Source of the DNA: an uncultured Caldisericota bacterium
GTDB lineage: Bacteria; Caldisericota; Caldisericia; Cryosericales; Cryosericaceae
Assembly: GCA_903871855.1 (NCBI GenBank)
Contig: CAIQIK010000016.1
Location: 62,001 to 126,000, forward strand
Direction: 5' to 3'
Length of the DNA stretch: 64,000 nucleotides
The position numbers and the translations under genes were made by a program. The notes under the pieces were generated by a model that saw only the letters and a program-made list of their open reading frames with translations, had not been told where the DNA came from and made no database searches. Within the stretch, counting starts at the first letter, position 1, and every line of letters starts with the position of its first letter. Positions 29,270 through 37,898 of this stretch are shown piece by piece.

Positions 29270-29922
29270 GGAACTCCTCCCACAATCGCCGCAGCCACGT
29301 CAGCAGAAGAAATACTACCCTCGCGCAGCATGGACCACGAGTCCACTTTCAATCTGACAATCGTCGACGGTCGCCCCTCAGGACGTTGCCGGCTGTCCAG
29401 AACCAAGTCCGCTTGCTCCAGCAACCCGGCGGCCTCAGGCGCATCCAGACTCTCAATGACTCTCTCGCCGCTCTCATTGAGACTTGTCTGGGCCAACAAG
29501 AGACCGTCGGCAAGCAAGCGAAGGAGTCCAGTGTGATGGGGCACCCGGAAACCGATGCTGGATGCTTCTGGGTAGGGCAGGGGTTGTGTGTGGAGACCAC
29601 TTCCCGCAACGTCGACGACGATGGTAAGAGCCCCAGGCCAGAATGCGCCGGCTAGACACTGAGCCATCGCACGTGCCGCAGGCTCGATCCAGGGCAGGAC
29701 GCGAGCGATATCGGGCGCGAAGACGGGCAACGGCTTGGCAGCATCGCGATGTTTCGCTGCGAATACTCTTCCAACTGAAGACGCGTACGCGGCGTTGCAG
29801 CCAATCCCATAGACAGTGTCCGTCGGGAACACTGCGACTGCGCCCGAAGCAATGCGCTCGGACAGCCGGCGAACGTCGGCATCTGAACAAGTGTCCAGCA
29901 GGACAATCTCGGGCAGCGACAT
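29266..29922 (-). CDS. tsaC: L-threonylcarbamoyladenylate synthase (Sua5/YrdC)
   Basis: 218 aa. It makes threonylcarbamoyl-AMP for t6A37 tRNA modification. FPTDTVYGIGCNA, the basic KHRDAAKPLPVF (KR-x-KP-type site) and the SxxNxSG-like ESLDAPEAAG and LAQTSLNESGE segments identify the YrdC domain; no Sua5 C-terminal domain is present. It abuts plsY with no gap. A prmC-tsaC neighbourhood after prfA is also found in Bacillus (ywlC), so the synteny is old. Confidence 0.92.
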   Translation of the reverse strand: MSLPEIVLLDTCSDADVRRLSERIASGAVAVFPTDTVYGIGCNAAYASSVGRVFAAKHRDAAKPLPVFAPDIARVLPWIEPAARAMAQCLAGAFWPGALTIVVDVAGSGLHTQPLPYPEASSIGFRVPHHTGLLRLLADGLLLAQTSLNESGERVIESLDAPEAAGLLEQADLVLDSRQRPEGRPSTIVRLKVDSWSMLREGSISSADVAAAIVGGVP

Positions 29923-30552
29923 CTACCGTCTCCGGAAATAGGACCGATCGAGCTTCGGCTCTTCGCCGGCCCTTAAGCGGCGGATGTTCGCGGCGTGCCG
30001 AATAATGCCAAGTACAGCAAGCAGCGCATAGATCAGAACAAGTTTCGGCGGCTGTCTCAGAATAAGTGCTGCGACCGGAAGAGTCGCAAACGCGGCAACT
30101 GATGCGAGAGAAACGGTACTGCGGAGGGCCATGACGACAAACCAGATGCCGAACTCCACGAGTGCAACGGGCCAACTCAGAACAAGAACGACTCCGAACG
30201 TCGTGGCAACACCCTTTCCTCCCTTGAATCCCGCAAGAACGGAGAAGTCGTGACCCAGGACCACGGCAACAGCCGCCACAAACACTATTTCCCGAGACAT
30301 GGCCGGAACAAACCTTGTCAGGACGAGCAGAAGGAGTACTGCCTTCAGGAAATCTCCGGCAAAAGCGAACAAAGCAGGAACAGGACCTGCGGTGCGCAGC
30401 ACATTTGTGGCTCCCATGTTCCTGCTGCCCACCTTCGTAATGTCCACGCCCTTGACCATTTTGGCGAAGATGTAGCTGAAAGGGAGCGAGCCGACGAGGT
30501 ATGCAACGGCAAAGACCGTAAGATCGCGCAAGATGTAGTTGAATGTGTTCAT
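29923..30552 (-). CDS. plsY: Acyl-phosphate:glycerol-3-phosphate acyltransferase
   Basis: A 209-aa integral membrane enzyme acylating glycerol-3-phosphate at position 1. The family signatures are VGSLPFSYIFAK, VGSRNMGATNVLR, GHDFSVLAGFKGGKGVATTFG and IRHAANIRRL. About six hydrophobic segments are visible. It overlaps prmC by 4 nt (ATGA). No plsX is present in the window. Confidence 0.96.
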   Translation of the reverse strand: MNTFNYILRDLTVFAVAYLVGSLPFSYIFAKMVKGVDITKVGSRNMGATNVLRTAGPVPALFAFAGDFLKAVLLLLVLTRFVPAMSREIVFVAAVAVVLGHDFSVLAGFKGGKGVATTFGVVLVLSWPVALVEFGIWFVVMALRSTVSLASVAAFATLPVAALILRQPPKLVLIYALLAVLGIIRHAANIRRLRAGEEPKLDRSYFRRR

Positions 30553-31412
30553 TCCGCTCGACGTGCCTCCGCATACCGCGGCAGTCCTCTCAAGTCGGGC
30601 GACCAGTGCCCTCCCTGCAGTCCATACCGCTCAAACAGGTCCAGAATACCCTGTTCCAGTCCATCGTCAATCTCCAGCAACAGCAGGCCGCCGGGTCGCA
30701 ACCAGTCACAAGCCTGTGCAATGATCCGTTTGTAGAAGAGCATGCCTGACGTGCCGCCATAGAGTGCCCAGACCGGCTCAACAGGCGAGGACTCATGCGC
30801 CGTGAGGAGGCGCTGCTCACGCACGTAGGGAGGATTGCTGACAATGACATCGGTGCGACTGCGAAAATCGGCGAGGGCAAGATCCCACGCTGCCAGCACG
30901 TTGCCCTGGATGAACCTGACCCGCTCTGACAGACCAGCGTCCAATGCGGATTCACGGGAACACGATATGGATACGGGGTCGAGCTCCAGTCCCACAACGT
31001 TTACCTGTTGCAGTCTGGCGGCTAGTGCCAGAGCGATAGCCCCTGAACCGGAGCAAAGATCCAGCACGACGGCACTGGGGCGACCCTCTTCGACAATGAA
31101 GTCCTCAGCCAACTCCACCAAGTGTTCAGTCTCCGGGCGAGGCACAAGAACACCCTCACTCACTCGTACGACGGTATCGCAGAAAGCGGCATGGCCGGTG
31201 AGGTACTCTGCAGGATATCCATCGGCCAGCTGTTGAGCAGCATGCTCCGCAGACATCTGTAGAGCATCATCAGTCGGTAGATCCAGCCGGATGAGCAGAT
31301 CTGAACGGCTCCATCCCTTGCTTGTAGCAACGACGTACTGCAGCTCACCGTGCTTTTGCAACGTAAGCTGCGCGCGCCGTTCAGCCTGTGCAAGTACGTC
31401 TCGAAGAATCAA
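30549..31412 (-). CDS. prmC: Release factor glutamine methyltransferase
   Basis: 287 aa. It methylates the Gln of the GGQ loop in release factors. [13 protein letters not shown], the SAM-binding [15 protein letters not shown] and the catalytic NPPY (near 195) are present. The start is TTG overlapping the prfA stop as TTGA, with AGGGTGG upstream; it follows its substrate gene prfA directly, as in many bacteria. Confidence 0.95.
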   Translation of the reverse strand: MILRDVLAQAERRAQLTLQKHGELQYVVATSKGWSRSDLLIRLDLPTDDALQMSAEHAAQQLADGYPAEYLTGHAAFCDTVVRVSEGVLVPRPETEHLVELAEDFIVEEGRPSAVVLDLCSGSGAIALALAARLQQVNVVGLELDPVSISCSRESALDAGLSERVRFIQGNVLAAWDLALADFRSRTDVIVSNPPYVREQRLLTAHESSPVEPVWALYGGTSGMLFYKRIIAQACDWLRPGGLLLLEIDDGLEQGILDLFERYGLQGGHWSPDLRGLPRYAEARRAE

Positions 31413-32497
31413 TCGTCGTCGCCACCCTGTAGAATAGGCGTCTCAAGAGTTCTTTCCCGAGAAGCCCTGTGGAGAGCGTCGACCACTGGATCGAGGTTTC
31501 CCCCCATGATGAGAGGAAGGTTGTACAGGGACAGGCCGATCCGGTGGTCAGTCAGACGACCTTGAGGGAAGTTGTAGGTACGGATACGCATATTGCGCAT
31601 GCCACTGCCGATCTGAGCCCTGCGCTCATCGATCATCTCACTGTCGGCCTTCTCCTTCATGAACTCATAGACGCGGGATCGCAGCACCTTGAGCGCCTTC
31701 TCCTTGTTCTTCAGCTGGGACCTCTCATCCTGGCATGATGCGGTGATGCCTGTTGGAATGTGTGTCATGCGGACAGCCGTCTCGACCTTCTGAACGTTCT
31801 GCCCCCCGTGCCCAGACGCGTGAAACAGTTCAAGCTTGATGTCGGCGTCGTCGATATGTACGTCGACGTCTTCAGCTTCAGGCAGTACGGCTACCGTAGC
31901 AGTGGACGTGTGAATGCGCCCAGAAGCCTCCGTCTCAGGGACACGCTGGACGCGGTGGACACCGCTCTCGAACTTGAAGAGCTTGTAGCTTCCTACCCCA
32001 AGTACTGAGAAGATGACTTCCTTGAACCCCCCGATCTCGGTCGGATGGCTCGAGATGACTTCTATCTTAAGGCCATGCTGACTTGCGAAGTACGAGTACA
32101 TGCGAAACAGATCGGCGGCAAACAACGCCGCTTCGTCGCCACCGACGCCTCCACGGATCTCGACGATGATGTTTTTGTCGTCATCTGGGTCTTTGGGAAT
32201 TCGTTCTTCCTCAATCTGAGCGAGAACGGCTTCCAGTTCCCGCTTGAGTCGGAGCTTGTCTTCCTCGATCATGGCGGCAAATTCAGCATCCGTTCCCTCT
32301 GTGAGAAGCGAATTGTTATCGGCAAGGTGCGTCCTCAAAGACTCTTCGCGCGTGAGAAGCTTGAACAGAGAGTCCATCGTGCGCCGCTCCAGAGTAAGTT
32401 TCTGGATCTCCTTCTGATCGACATCGTAACGCAGGTTAGCAACTCGCTCGTCGATTTCATGGATTCTACGTGCCAACTGCTCTGTCTCCAAGCTCAT
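31409..32497 (-). CDS. prfA: Peptide chain release factor 1
   Basis: 362 aa. It reads UAA and UAG. The tripeptide anticodon region is [14 protein letters not shown] (PxT as PET, an RF1 mark), and the catalytic GGQ is in [33 protein letters not shown] is the RF1-type segment. ATG 32497 has GGAGAG 3 nt upstream; a longer frame to 32608 overlaps tdk and is rejected. Confidence 0.96.
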   Translation of the reverse strand: MSLETEQLARRIHEIDERVANLRYDVDQKEIQKLTLERRTMDSLFKLLTREESLRTHLADNNSLLTEGTDAEFAAMIEEDKLRLKRELEAVLAQIEEERIPKDPDDDKNIIVEIRGGVGGDEAALFAADLFRMYSYFASQHGLKIEVISSHPTEIGGFKEVIFSVLGVGSYKLFKFESGVHRVQRVPETEASGRIHTSTATVAVLPEAEDVDVHIDDADIKLELFHASGHGGQNVQKVETAVRMTHIPTGITASCQDERSQLKNKEKALKVLRSRVYEFMKEKADSEMIDERRAQIGSGMRNMRIRTYNFPQGRLTDHRIGLSLYNLPLIMGGNLDPVVDALHRASRERTLETPILQGGDDD

Positions 32498-32513
32498 TCG
32501 CTCTCCAAGTGTC

Positions 32514-33122
32514 TCAAATGAGGCGCTCCTTTTCCAGCACACGCTCTGGACGTCCTGGAACCACATGGTGCTCACGACAGCGTGCTTCATAGATCTCAGC
32601 CGCCCCAACCATCACCACAGGGTCGTCATATCGCGCGGGACGTCCATTCACGATGCGCTGGGTGCGCGTCGCCGGCTTGCCACATACCATGCACACGGCC
32701 GTCAGCTTCGTCACTTCCTCGGCAAGTGAAAGAAGCTCGGGCATAGGTCCGAAGGGTTCACCACGGAAATCCTGGTCGAGTCCGGCGAGGATGACCCGGA
32801 CTCCTGTGCCCGCAAGATACTCCGCCACTTCAACGATGCCGGGATCGAACCACTGTACCTCATCGATGCCGACAACTTCTACCTGCTTCTCCTCGACGAT
32901 CCTGAGCACGTCAGATGGGGATGTCACGACAGCTGATTCCAAGCGAATACCCGAATGGGACGTGATCGTCTCAAGCCCGTAACGGTCATCCAGAGACGAC
33001 TTCAGGGCAATGACTTTCTGCCTTGCTATTTGTGCCCTCTTGAGGCGTCGGATGAGCTCCTCGGATTTCCCCGAGAACATGCAACCGGCAACGACCTCGA
33101 TCCTGCCGGAACAGCTATCCAT
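32514..33122 (-). CDS. tdk: Thymidine kinase (TK1 type)
   Basis: 202 aa. It salvages thymidine. The P-loop is GCMFSGKS (13-20), Walker B/catalytic is GIDEVQWF, and the lasso zinc cysteines begin at [13 protein letters not shown] with a later CREHH. It sits 5 nt after rho. In Bacillus rpmE (L31) lies between rho and tdk; here it does not. Confidence 0.95.
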   Translation of the reverse strand: MDSCSGRIEVVAGCMFSGKSEELIRRLKRAQIARQKVIALKSSLDDRYGLETITSHSGIRLESAVVTSPSDVLRIVEEKQVEVVGIDEVQWFDPGIVEVAEYLAGTGVRVILAGLDQDFRGEPFGPMPELLSLAEEVTKLTAVCMVCGKPATRTQRIVNGRPARYDDPVVMVGAAEIYEARCREHHVVPGRPERVLEKERLI

Positions 33123-33127
33123 GATAC

Positions 33128-34576
33128 CTAGCGTCCAGCGCTGTCCTGCGCCACGATGTTGGCCAGGAACTCCCGGTTGTTGGCTGTTCTCTGAAGCATG
33201 GTCATGAGTTTCTCAAGACTCTCCGACGGATCCTCGTTGCCGATGAACTGTCTGAGAGCCCAGATCTTGCGATACTCCTCGGGCGTGTACAGTAGTTCTT
33301 CGCGCCGTGTACCGGACTTCCGGACGTCGATGGCGGGAAAAACGCGTCGCTCAGCCAGCTCGCGGTCCAGAACGAGTTCCATGTTGCCTGTGCCCTTGAA
33401 TTCTTCATAGATGACCTGATCCAAGCGGCTGCCGGTCTCAACGAGCGCCGTTGCGATGAGCGTGAGGCTGCCGCCCTCAGCAATGTTCCGCGCAGCTCCG
33501 ATAACTCTCTTGGGGCCACGAATTGCAGTCGGATCGAGACCGCCCGAAAGGGTCTTCCCGGACGAAGAACTGATGAGGTTGTAAGCGCGCGTGAGCCGAG
33601 TTATGCCATCCATGAGGATGACGACATCCTTCTTGACCTCGACCAGGCGCTTTGCGCGCTCCAGAGCCAGCTCAACGACTCGAATATGGTTCTCGGGAGG
33701 CTGGTCGAACGTCGAACTTATCACCTCGCTCCGAATCGACTGCTTCATGTCTGTGACTTCCTCGGGTCGCTCATCGATAAGAAGCACCATCAGGGTGACT
33801 TCAGGATGATTGTACTCGATGCTCTGCGCTATGTTCTTGAGAATAGTCGTCTTTCCCGCCTTCGGTGGAGACACAATCAGGCCGCGCTGACCCTTGCCGA
33901 TAGGGGCAACGAGTTCGAGGAGACGCAATGCCATGCTGCAGTTGGGTGTTTCCAGCTTGAGATGCTTGTTGGGAAAGATCGGCGTGAGTGACTCAAATTG
34001 CGGTCGATTGAGCACATGCCCTTCGATGCCAATGCCGTTGATGCTGCGGATACGCATCAGCGACGAGTACTTCTCCTTGTCCCCACGCGGCAGGTGGACG
34101 ATGCCTTCGAGCCAGTCCCCGGTCCGGAGACCGAACCGCCGAATCATAGGGGGCGAGATGTAAACATCCGTCGACGAAGGGAAGTAGTTGGAACGCATGA
34201 ACCCATATCCCTCCGCGAGGATTTCACACAGACCCGAGGCGGTAAATTCTTCCCCTCCCATCCGTGAAACTTCTCCGTTACGTCGCTCGGATGTACTCGA
34301 GATGACGGCCCCGGAAACGACGTGTACCGGTACATGTTCCTGTTCGATATCGAGGTGTTCAGTCACTACCTCGGGCTTGTCATGGCTGTCGTAGGGCCTC
34401 ATGGAGCTCATGGCAGACCCCTCCTGATCGTTAGCATCCTTACCCCCAAGTTTCAACAACTCCTCGATGAGTTCCGGCTTCTTGAGCCGTGTGTAGTTCC
34501 GAACATGCAGGACTTTCGCAATCTCGTACAACTCTCGGGACGTCTTCTCCAACAGCTCTTGTTCAGTGAAGTTCAT
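33128..34576 (-). CDS. rho: Transcription termination factor Rho
   Basis: 482 aa. It is an RNA-dependent hexameric ATPase. The N-terminal helical domain ([30 protein letters not shown]) is followed by a roughly 60-residue acidic/Ser linker, a cold-shock-like RNA site ([21 protein letters not shown] with the leading CEILA), P-loop SPPKAGKTT near 240, the Q-loop [14 protein letters not shown] and the R-loop. All catalytic pieces are intact. It is preceded by fchA with a 27-nt gap and heads the rho-tdk-prfA-prmC run. Confidence 0.97.
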   Translation of the reverse strand: MNFTEQELLEKTSRELYEIAKVLHVRNYTRLKKPELIEELLKLGGKDANDQEGSAMSSMRPYDSHDKPEVVTEHLDIEQEHVPVHVVSGAVISSTSERRNGEVSRMGGEEFTASGLCEILAEGYGFMRSNYFPSSTDVYISPPMIRRFGLRTGDWLEGIVHLPRGDKEKYSSLMRIRSINGIGIEGHVLNRPQFESLTPIFPNKHLKLETPNCSMALRLLELVAPIGKGQRGLIVSPPKAGKTTILKNIAQSIEYNHPEVTLMVLLIDERPEEVTDMKQSIRSEVISSTFDQPPENHIRVVELALERAKRLVEVKKDVVILMDGITRLTRAYNLISSSSGKTLSGGLDPTAIRGPKRVIGAARNIAEGGSLTLIATALVETGSRLDQVIYEEFKGTGNMELVLDRELAERRVFPAIDVRKSGTRREELLYTPEEYRKIWALRQFIGNEDPSESLEKLMTMLQRTANNREFLANIVAQDSAGR

Positions 34577-34603
34577 GATTCTCTGCCTTCTTTCGTCAAA
34601 TGG

Positions 34604-35227
34604 TCACGCAATAGCCAGCAAGCGTCCGATAGAACTCTTAAACGAGCCCAACACAGCCACACGTGTCTGACACTGCTGAACTGTCACACGCGTCTCTTCC
34701 TTGAAGACAGGATCTCGCAGATATGCAAGATTAACGTAGACGTTGGCAATGGCTCCGGCGTAAGCAGCCTCGAGCATTGCGGCACCGACATACAGATCGG
34801 ACGCGATGTCTTTTGGCGCGTCACGAAATACCCCGACGAGAAGTTCGGCAAAATCGCAGACGCGTACGGCAAGCGCGAGAGGAGCCCTCGTCGAACACTT
34901 GAGGGCTTCCTGCATGGCCGTGCGTCGCACAAGTTTCTCCTCATCGGTCGTTTTGGGCAACTTCAGCGCGGTCATGTAGCCATCGAATGCCGCGCTGTCC
35001 TGATCCATCATCGCAACAAACTCTGCGCGCGATGCTGCACACGCCTCGACAAATGGTGGCAGACGGCTCTTTTCCGCCTCGTCACGAGTGCTCGTGACAT
35101 TGGCGACCATTTCGACTAAGGCCGCTCCCATCGCCGCAGCAAGTCCCGCAGCCGTACCTCCGCCGGGGGTTGGATTGCGTGATGAGAGTTCGGTCAAAAA
35201 CTCATCCAGGGATTGACTCTTAAACAT
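34604..35227 (-). CDS. fchA: Cyclodeaminase/cyclohydrolase family protein (FchA-like)
   Basis: 207 aa of the formiminotransferase-cyclodeaminase / methenyl-THF cyclohydrolase family. The N-terminal NPTPGGGTAAGLAAAMGAALVEMVANVT is the signature, and MDQDSAAFDGYM matches the conserved central helix. In acetogens and amino-acid fermenters FchA converts methenyl-THF to formyl-THF; formiminoglutamate breakdown from histidine is the alternative. It is the promoter-proximal gene of the long minus-strand run. Confidence 0.9.
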   Translation of the reverse strand: MFKSQSLDEFLTELSSRNPTPGGGTAAGLAAAMGAALVEMVANVTSTRDEAEKSRLPPFVEACAASRAEFVAMMDQDSAAFDGYMTALKLPKTTDEEKLVRRTAMQEALKCSTRAPLALAVRVCDFAELLVGVFRDAPKDIASDLYVGAAMLEAAYAGAIANVYVNLAYLRDPVFKEETRVTVQQCQTRVAVLGSFKSSIGRLLAIA

Positions 35228-35274
35228 CTCGACCTCATAGTTGACGATTGGAATGCACCGACCGGTTCAGAGAA

Positions 35275-35302
35275 ATAATACTTGCTCCCTTAGAAAATGC
35301 AA
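35275..35302 (-). promoter_or_regulatory. Promoter before fchA-rho
   Basis: TTGCAT (35297-35302), a 16-nt spacer and TATTAT (35275-35280) on the minus strand, about 48 nt before the fchA ATG. The next minus-strand gap larger than 30 nt lies beyond the glycosyltransferase at 14810. Confidence 0.65.
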
Positions 35303-35342
35303 GCACGGCAGCCCGAACAGACCATCGGACCGACAACTGTAG

Positions 35343-35348
35343 TATAAT
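35343..35348 (+). promoter_or_regulatory. -10 element of the cupin/SDR pair
   Basis: A perfect TATAAT on the plus strand, 30 nt before the cupin ATG. No convincing -35 is seen at 16-18 nt, so an activator or extended element may be needed. Confidence 0.5.
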
Positions 35349-35378
35349 AGGTTTTACCTAGCCCACCTGGAGGTTGTC

Positions 35379-35717
35379 ATGATCGTGAAAGCAGTCCAAG
35401 ACGCCCCGGAGATTCCTGTCACTGAAGCTGGAGCCCGTGGCACGACGATACGCTGGATGTTCAATAGCTCGGATGGAGTTCCTACATTTGCCATGCGGTA
35501 CTTTGTCGTCAAGCCGGGTGGTTCTACGCCGCGGCACGCTCACCCCTGGGAACACGAGGTTTTCGTCATCAAGGGAACCTGCACTACTTTCTGCGAAGGC
35601 AAGACTCGCCTCGTCGGTCCAGACAATGCCATCTATGTCGAGCCCGAAGCGATTCACAGTTTCGCCAACGAAGGCACCAGCGATCTTGTCTTTTTGTGCA
35701 TGATACCTATCCAGTAG
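35379..35717 (+). CDS. Cupin-domain protein
   Basis: 112 aa, a single-domain cupin. Motif 1 is GGSTPRHAHPWEHEVFVIKG, with metal ligands H53, H55 and a Glu at 58 or 60; motif 2 contains H93 (EPEAIHSFANEG). It is probably a metal-bound small beta-barrel of unknown substrate. GGAGG precedes the ATG. It is followed after 3 nt by an SDR oxidoreductase, so the two are likely one unit. Confidence 0.85.
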   Translation: MIVKAVQDAPEIPVTEAGARGTTIRWMFNSSDGVPTFAMRYFVVKPGGSTPRHAHPWEHEVFVIKGTCTTFCEGKTRLVGPDNAIYVEPEAIHSFANEGTSDLVFLCMIPIQ

Positions 35718-35720
35718 CCA

Positions 35721-36482
35721 ATGGACCTCGCTCTGGCAGGAAGAACCATTGCCATAGCTGGCAGCACGGCTGGCATCGGCTCGGCACTCGTGGCCTCGCT
35801 TGACCGGGAGCATGCTCATCTCCTGCTTGTGGGAGGGCGTCCCGAACGCCTCAACGCTCTTGCTCACACGTTGTCTCCTGACACCTTGGTAGGCACTGTG
35901 CCAGCAGATCTCCGCAGAGAGTCGGACCGCAATCACTGTACAGTTGTCCTTCTCGGCCTCACGGAGCTTGATGGCTTTGTGTTCCTGCCGGCCGAATTGC
36001 GAACGGATGCCTTCACTGAAGCCCGCTCCTGCGAATTTCGGGAAACATTCGATGTCAACGTCTTCGCCGCCTTCGAGCTTGCACAGGCTGCACTGTCCAG
36101 AGCCACTTCCTCAGCAAGCTTCGTGTTCGTGTCGTCGATCGACGCTCACAGACATCCACATCACACTCCATCGGCAAGCTACGACAGTTCAAAACGTGCA
36201 CTAGAGAGCGTCTCCGAGTCCATCGCGGTCGAGGCCGGCTCTCGGGGAATACGCTCGAACTGTATCATCCCGGGCCTCATCCAGACGCCCATGACAGAAG
36301 ACTTCTTTGGAAAGGAGTTCGAAGCCGAGCGCCTCCAGTTTCTTGACGCGGTCCCACTTGGCAGACCGGGCAGCCCTGAAGATGTCGCAAACCTCATCAC
36401 CTTCCTTCTATCTCCGGCCGCCGGATACGTGAGTGGGGCATCCATCGCCGTCGACGGTGGGTTCTTGTGTCAGGGGCTCTAG
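35721..36482 (+). CDS. Short-chain dehydrogenase/reductase
   Basis: 253 aa. The cofactor loop is GSTAGIGSA (14-22), catalytic Ser lies in VFVSSIDA, and the YxxxK motif reads YDSSK. The C-terminal SGASIAVDGGF is typical of classical SDRs. The usual NNAG is replaced by FLPAELR, which is uncommon. The substrate is unknown; the cupin partner upstream offers no firm hint. No clear ribosome-binding site is seen, suggesting coupling to the cupin stop. Confidence 0.87.
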   Translation: MDLALAGRTIAIAGSTAGIGSALVASLDREHAHLLLVGGRPERLNALAHTLSPDTLVGTVPADLRRESDRNHCTVVLLGLTELDGFVFLPAELRTDAFTEARSCEFRETFDVNVFAAFELAQAALSRATSSASFVFVSSIDAHRHPHHTPSASYDSSKRALESVSESIAVEAGSRGIRSNCIIPGLIQTPMTEDFFGKEFEAERLQFLDAVPLGRPGSPEDVANLITFLLSPAAGYVSGASIAVDGGFLCQGL

Positions 36483-36484
36483 AG

Positions 36485-36514
36485 ACCGAAAAGAAAGGGG
36501 CGCTCACGCGCCCC
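36485..36514 (-). terminator. Terminator of rpsU (possibly bidirectional)
   Basis: A 7-bp perfect stem GGGGCGC/GCGCCCC with loop TCAC (36497-36514). On the minus strand it is followed by TTTCTTTTC, a good intrinsic terminator for rpsU. On the plus strand it lies 14 nt after the SDR stop but lacks a T tract. Confidence 0.8.
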
Positions 36515-36541
36515 GTGCTCTCATCTTCAGGTAAGACGGAC

Positions 36542-36742
36542 CTACTTGCGCCTGCGCGCAGCTATAGATTTCTGCTTGCGTTTCTCGCTTGGCGCCATAA
36601 AGAAGCGTCGCTTCTTAAGTTCGCCGAAGAGGCCATCACGGATACAGTCCTGCTTGTAGCGCCTCAGCATGTTCTCCAGCTGAGCATCTTCGCCTTGAGG
36701 TTCAGACCTGTCTTTGTTCCGATCACGATAGTTTCCCATCAT
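36542..36742 (-). CDS. rpsU: 30S ribosomal protein S21
   Basis: 66 aa and very basic. LENMLRRYKQDCIRDGLFGELKKRRFF and the C-terminal KRKQKSIAARRRK match bS21. The N-terminus (MMGNYRDRNKDRSEPQGED) is somewhat longer than usual. AGGAGGGG precedes two adjacent ATGs; the first is chosen. It has its own promoter whose -35 overlaps the stop codon of the upstream gene. Confidence 0.93.
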   Translation of the reverse strand: MMGNYRDRNKDRSEPQGEDAQLENMLRRYKQDCIRDGLFGELKKRRFFMAPSEKRKQKSIAARRRK

Positions 36743-36795
36743 TCACCCCTCCTTTCGTCAAACCGTTGCTAAAGGGGTTGATAAACAACCGATTG

Positions 36796-36823
36796 ATTAT
36801 ATTGAAATTGCGTCGTCAGTCAA
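36796..36823 (-). promoter_or_regulatory. Promoter of rpsU
   Basis: TTGACT (36818-36823), a 16-nt spacer and a perfect TATAAT (36796-36801), minus strand, about 54 nt before the rpsU ATG. The -35 box spans the TGA of the AI-2E-family gene. Confidence 0.8.
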
Positions 36824-37898
36824 CCGACTTTTCTGTGACCTTGTCAGGTGCTGATCGAAGCAACTGGGCACTCCTAATGATCTCTCGGATGAAAACCGCA
36901 ACGGGGACTGCGAGCAACAGCCCAAAGAACCCCGCAAGCGTGCCACCTGCCAGAAGCAGCAGGATGAGGAACCCCGAATCGAGCCCGGTCTTCTGGGATA
37001 TGAGTCGTGGGGCGAGAATCTGACTCGTCGTAGACTCGATGACACCGAAAATGATGATCCAGGCGATAAGCTTCCCCGGGCCCGTCACGGCAGCAAGGAA
37101 CGCTCCCAGCAGCGCCACCACGAGCGGACCTGCGTATGGAATGAACTCGCCGAAGAAATCCACGACCCCGATTGTCAAAGCGTAGTTGATCCGAAAGAGC
37201 GCGCTGACGCTCCCCATGAGCAGTGCAGTGACCAACGCAACGAGGGCTAGCGCCTCGATATATCTCCTGGTGCTTGCAGCGACCTGCGCAAGCGCAACCT
37301 CTGCACGATCTCTCTGCATGCGGATGAATGGCAACGACAGGGACATCTCATAATAGTCATGAGAGCCTCTCATGAAGAAGTACATGAGCACGAAGAATGG
37401 GAGAAGTGCGCCAAAACTGAGCAGTTTCCTGGACGATGTCGTGACGATGTTTTGCCCGAACTGGATCGCAGCTTTCTGGACTGCGTCGAGAACGGCCGTG
37501 ATGGTGTCCTTCGCCGCCCCCAGCTGATAACGATCCAGCCACGCTGAGAATCTGGAGAAGTATCCCTGAACCGTCTTCGCGTAATCAGGGAGAGATGCCA
37601 CAAGCAATCTCGTTTCGCGCACAAGAGGAGGAATCGCGACAGCCACCAATCCTGCGAATACGGCCACGATTCCCAAAACAACAACGGCACAGCTTATGCC
37701 CATGGGGAGATGAGTCTTCCGATTGAGCCAATGTGCAACTGGCAAGAGGAGAAACGCCGCGAATGCCGCAGCGATTCCCAGAAACACGATGCCACGAAGT
37801 GTCCAGAGGAGCCAGATGGCCCACGCGGCCACTGCGATGCTCAAAACCGACAGAAGGACGACACGCAGAGCACTAGCTTCCTTACTGCTCAGCCTCAT
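36816..37898 (-). CDS. AI-2E family (PerM-like) membrane protein
   Basis: 360 aa with about eight membrane helices arranged as in the AI-2E exporter/PerM family: a hydrophobic pair near 15-85, a soluble stretch with [15 protein letters not shown], and a C-terminal helix bundle with [24 protein letters not shown] and [21 protein letters not shown]. Members are linked to autoinducer-2 export or Na+/H+ exchange, and the substrate is unclear here. The chosen ATG (37898) overlaps gyrA by 17 nt; 37952 is an alternative. Confidence 0.88.
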   Translation of the reverse strand: MRLSSKEASALRVVLLSVLSIAVAAWAIWLLWTLRGIVFLGIAAAFAAFLLLPVAHWLNRKTHLPMGISCAVVVLGIVAVFAGLVAVAIPPLVRETRLLVASLPDYAKTVQGYFSRFSAWLDRYQLGAAKDTITAVLDAVQKAAIQFGQNIVTTSSRKLLSFGALLPFFVLMYFFMRGSHDYYEMSLSLPFIRMQRDRAEVALAQVAASTRRYIEALALVALVTALLMGSVSALFRINYALTIGVVDFFGEFIPYAGPLVVALLGAFLAAVTGPGKLIAWIIIFGVIESTTSQILAPRLISQKTGLDSGFLILLLLAGGTLAGFFGLLLAVPVAVFIREIIRSAQLLRSAPDKVTEKSVD

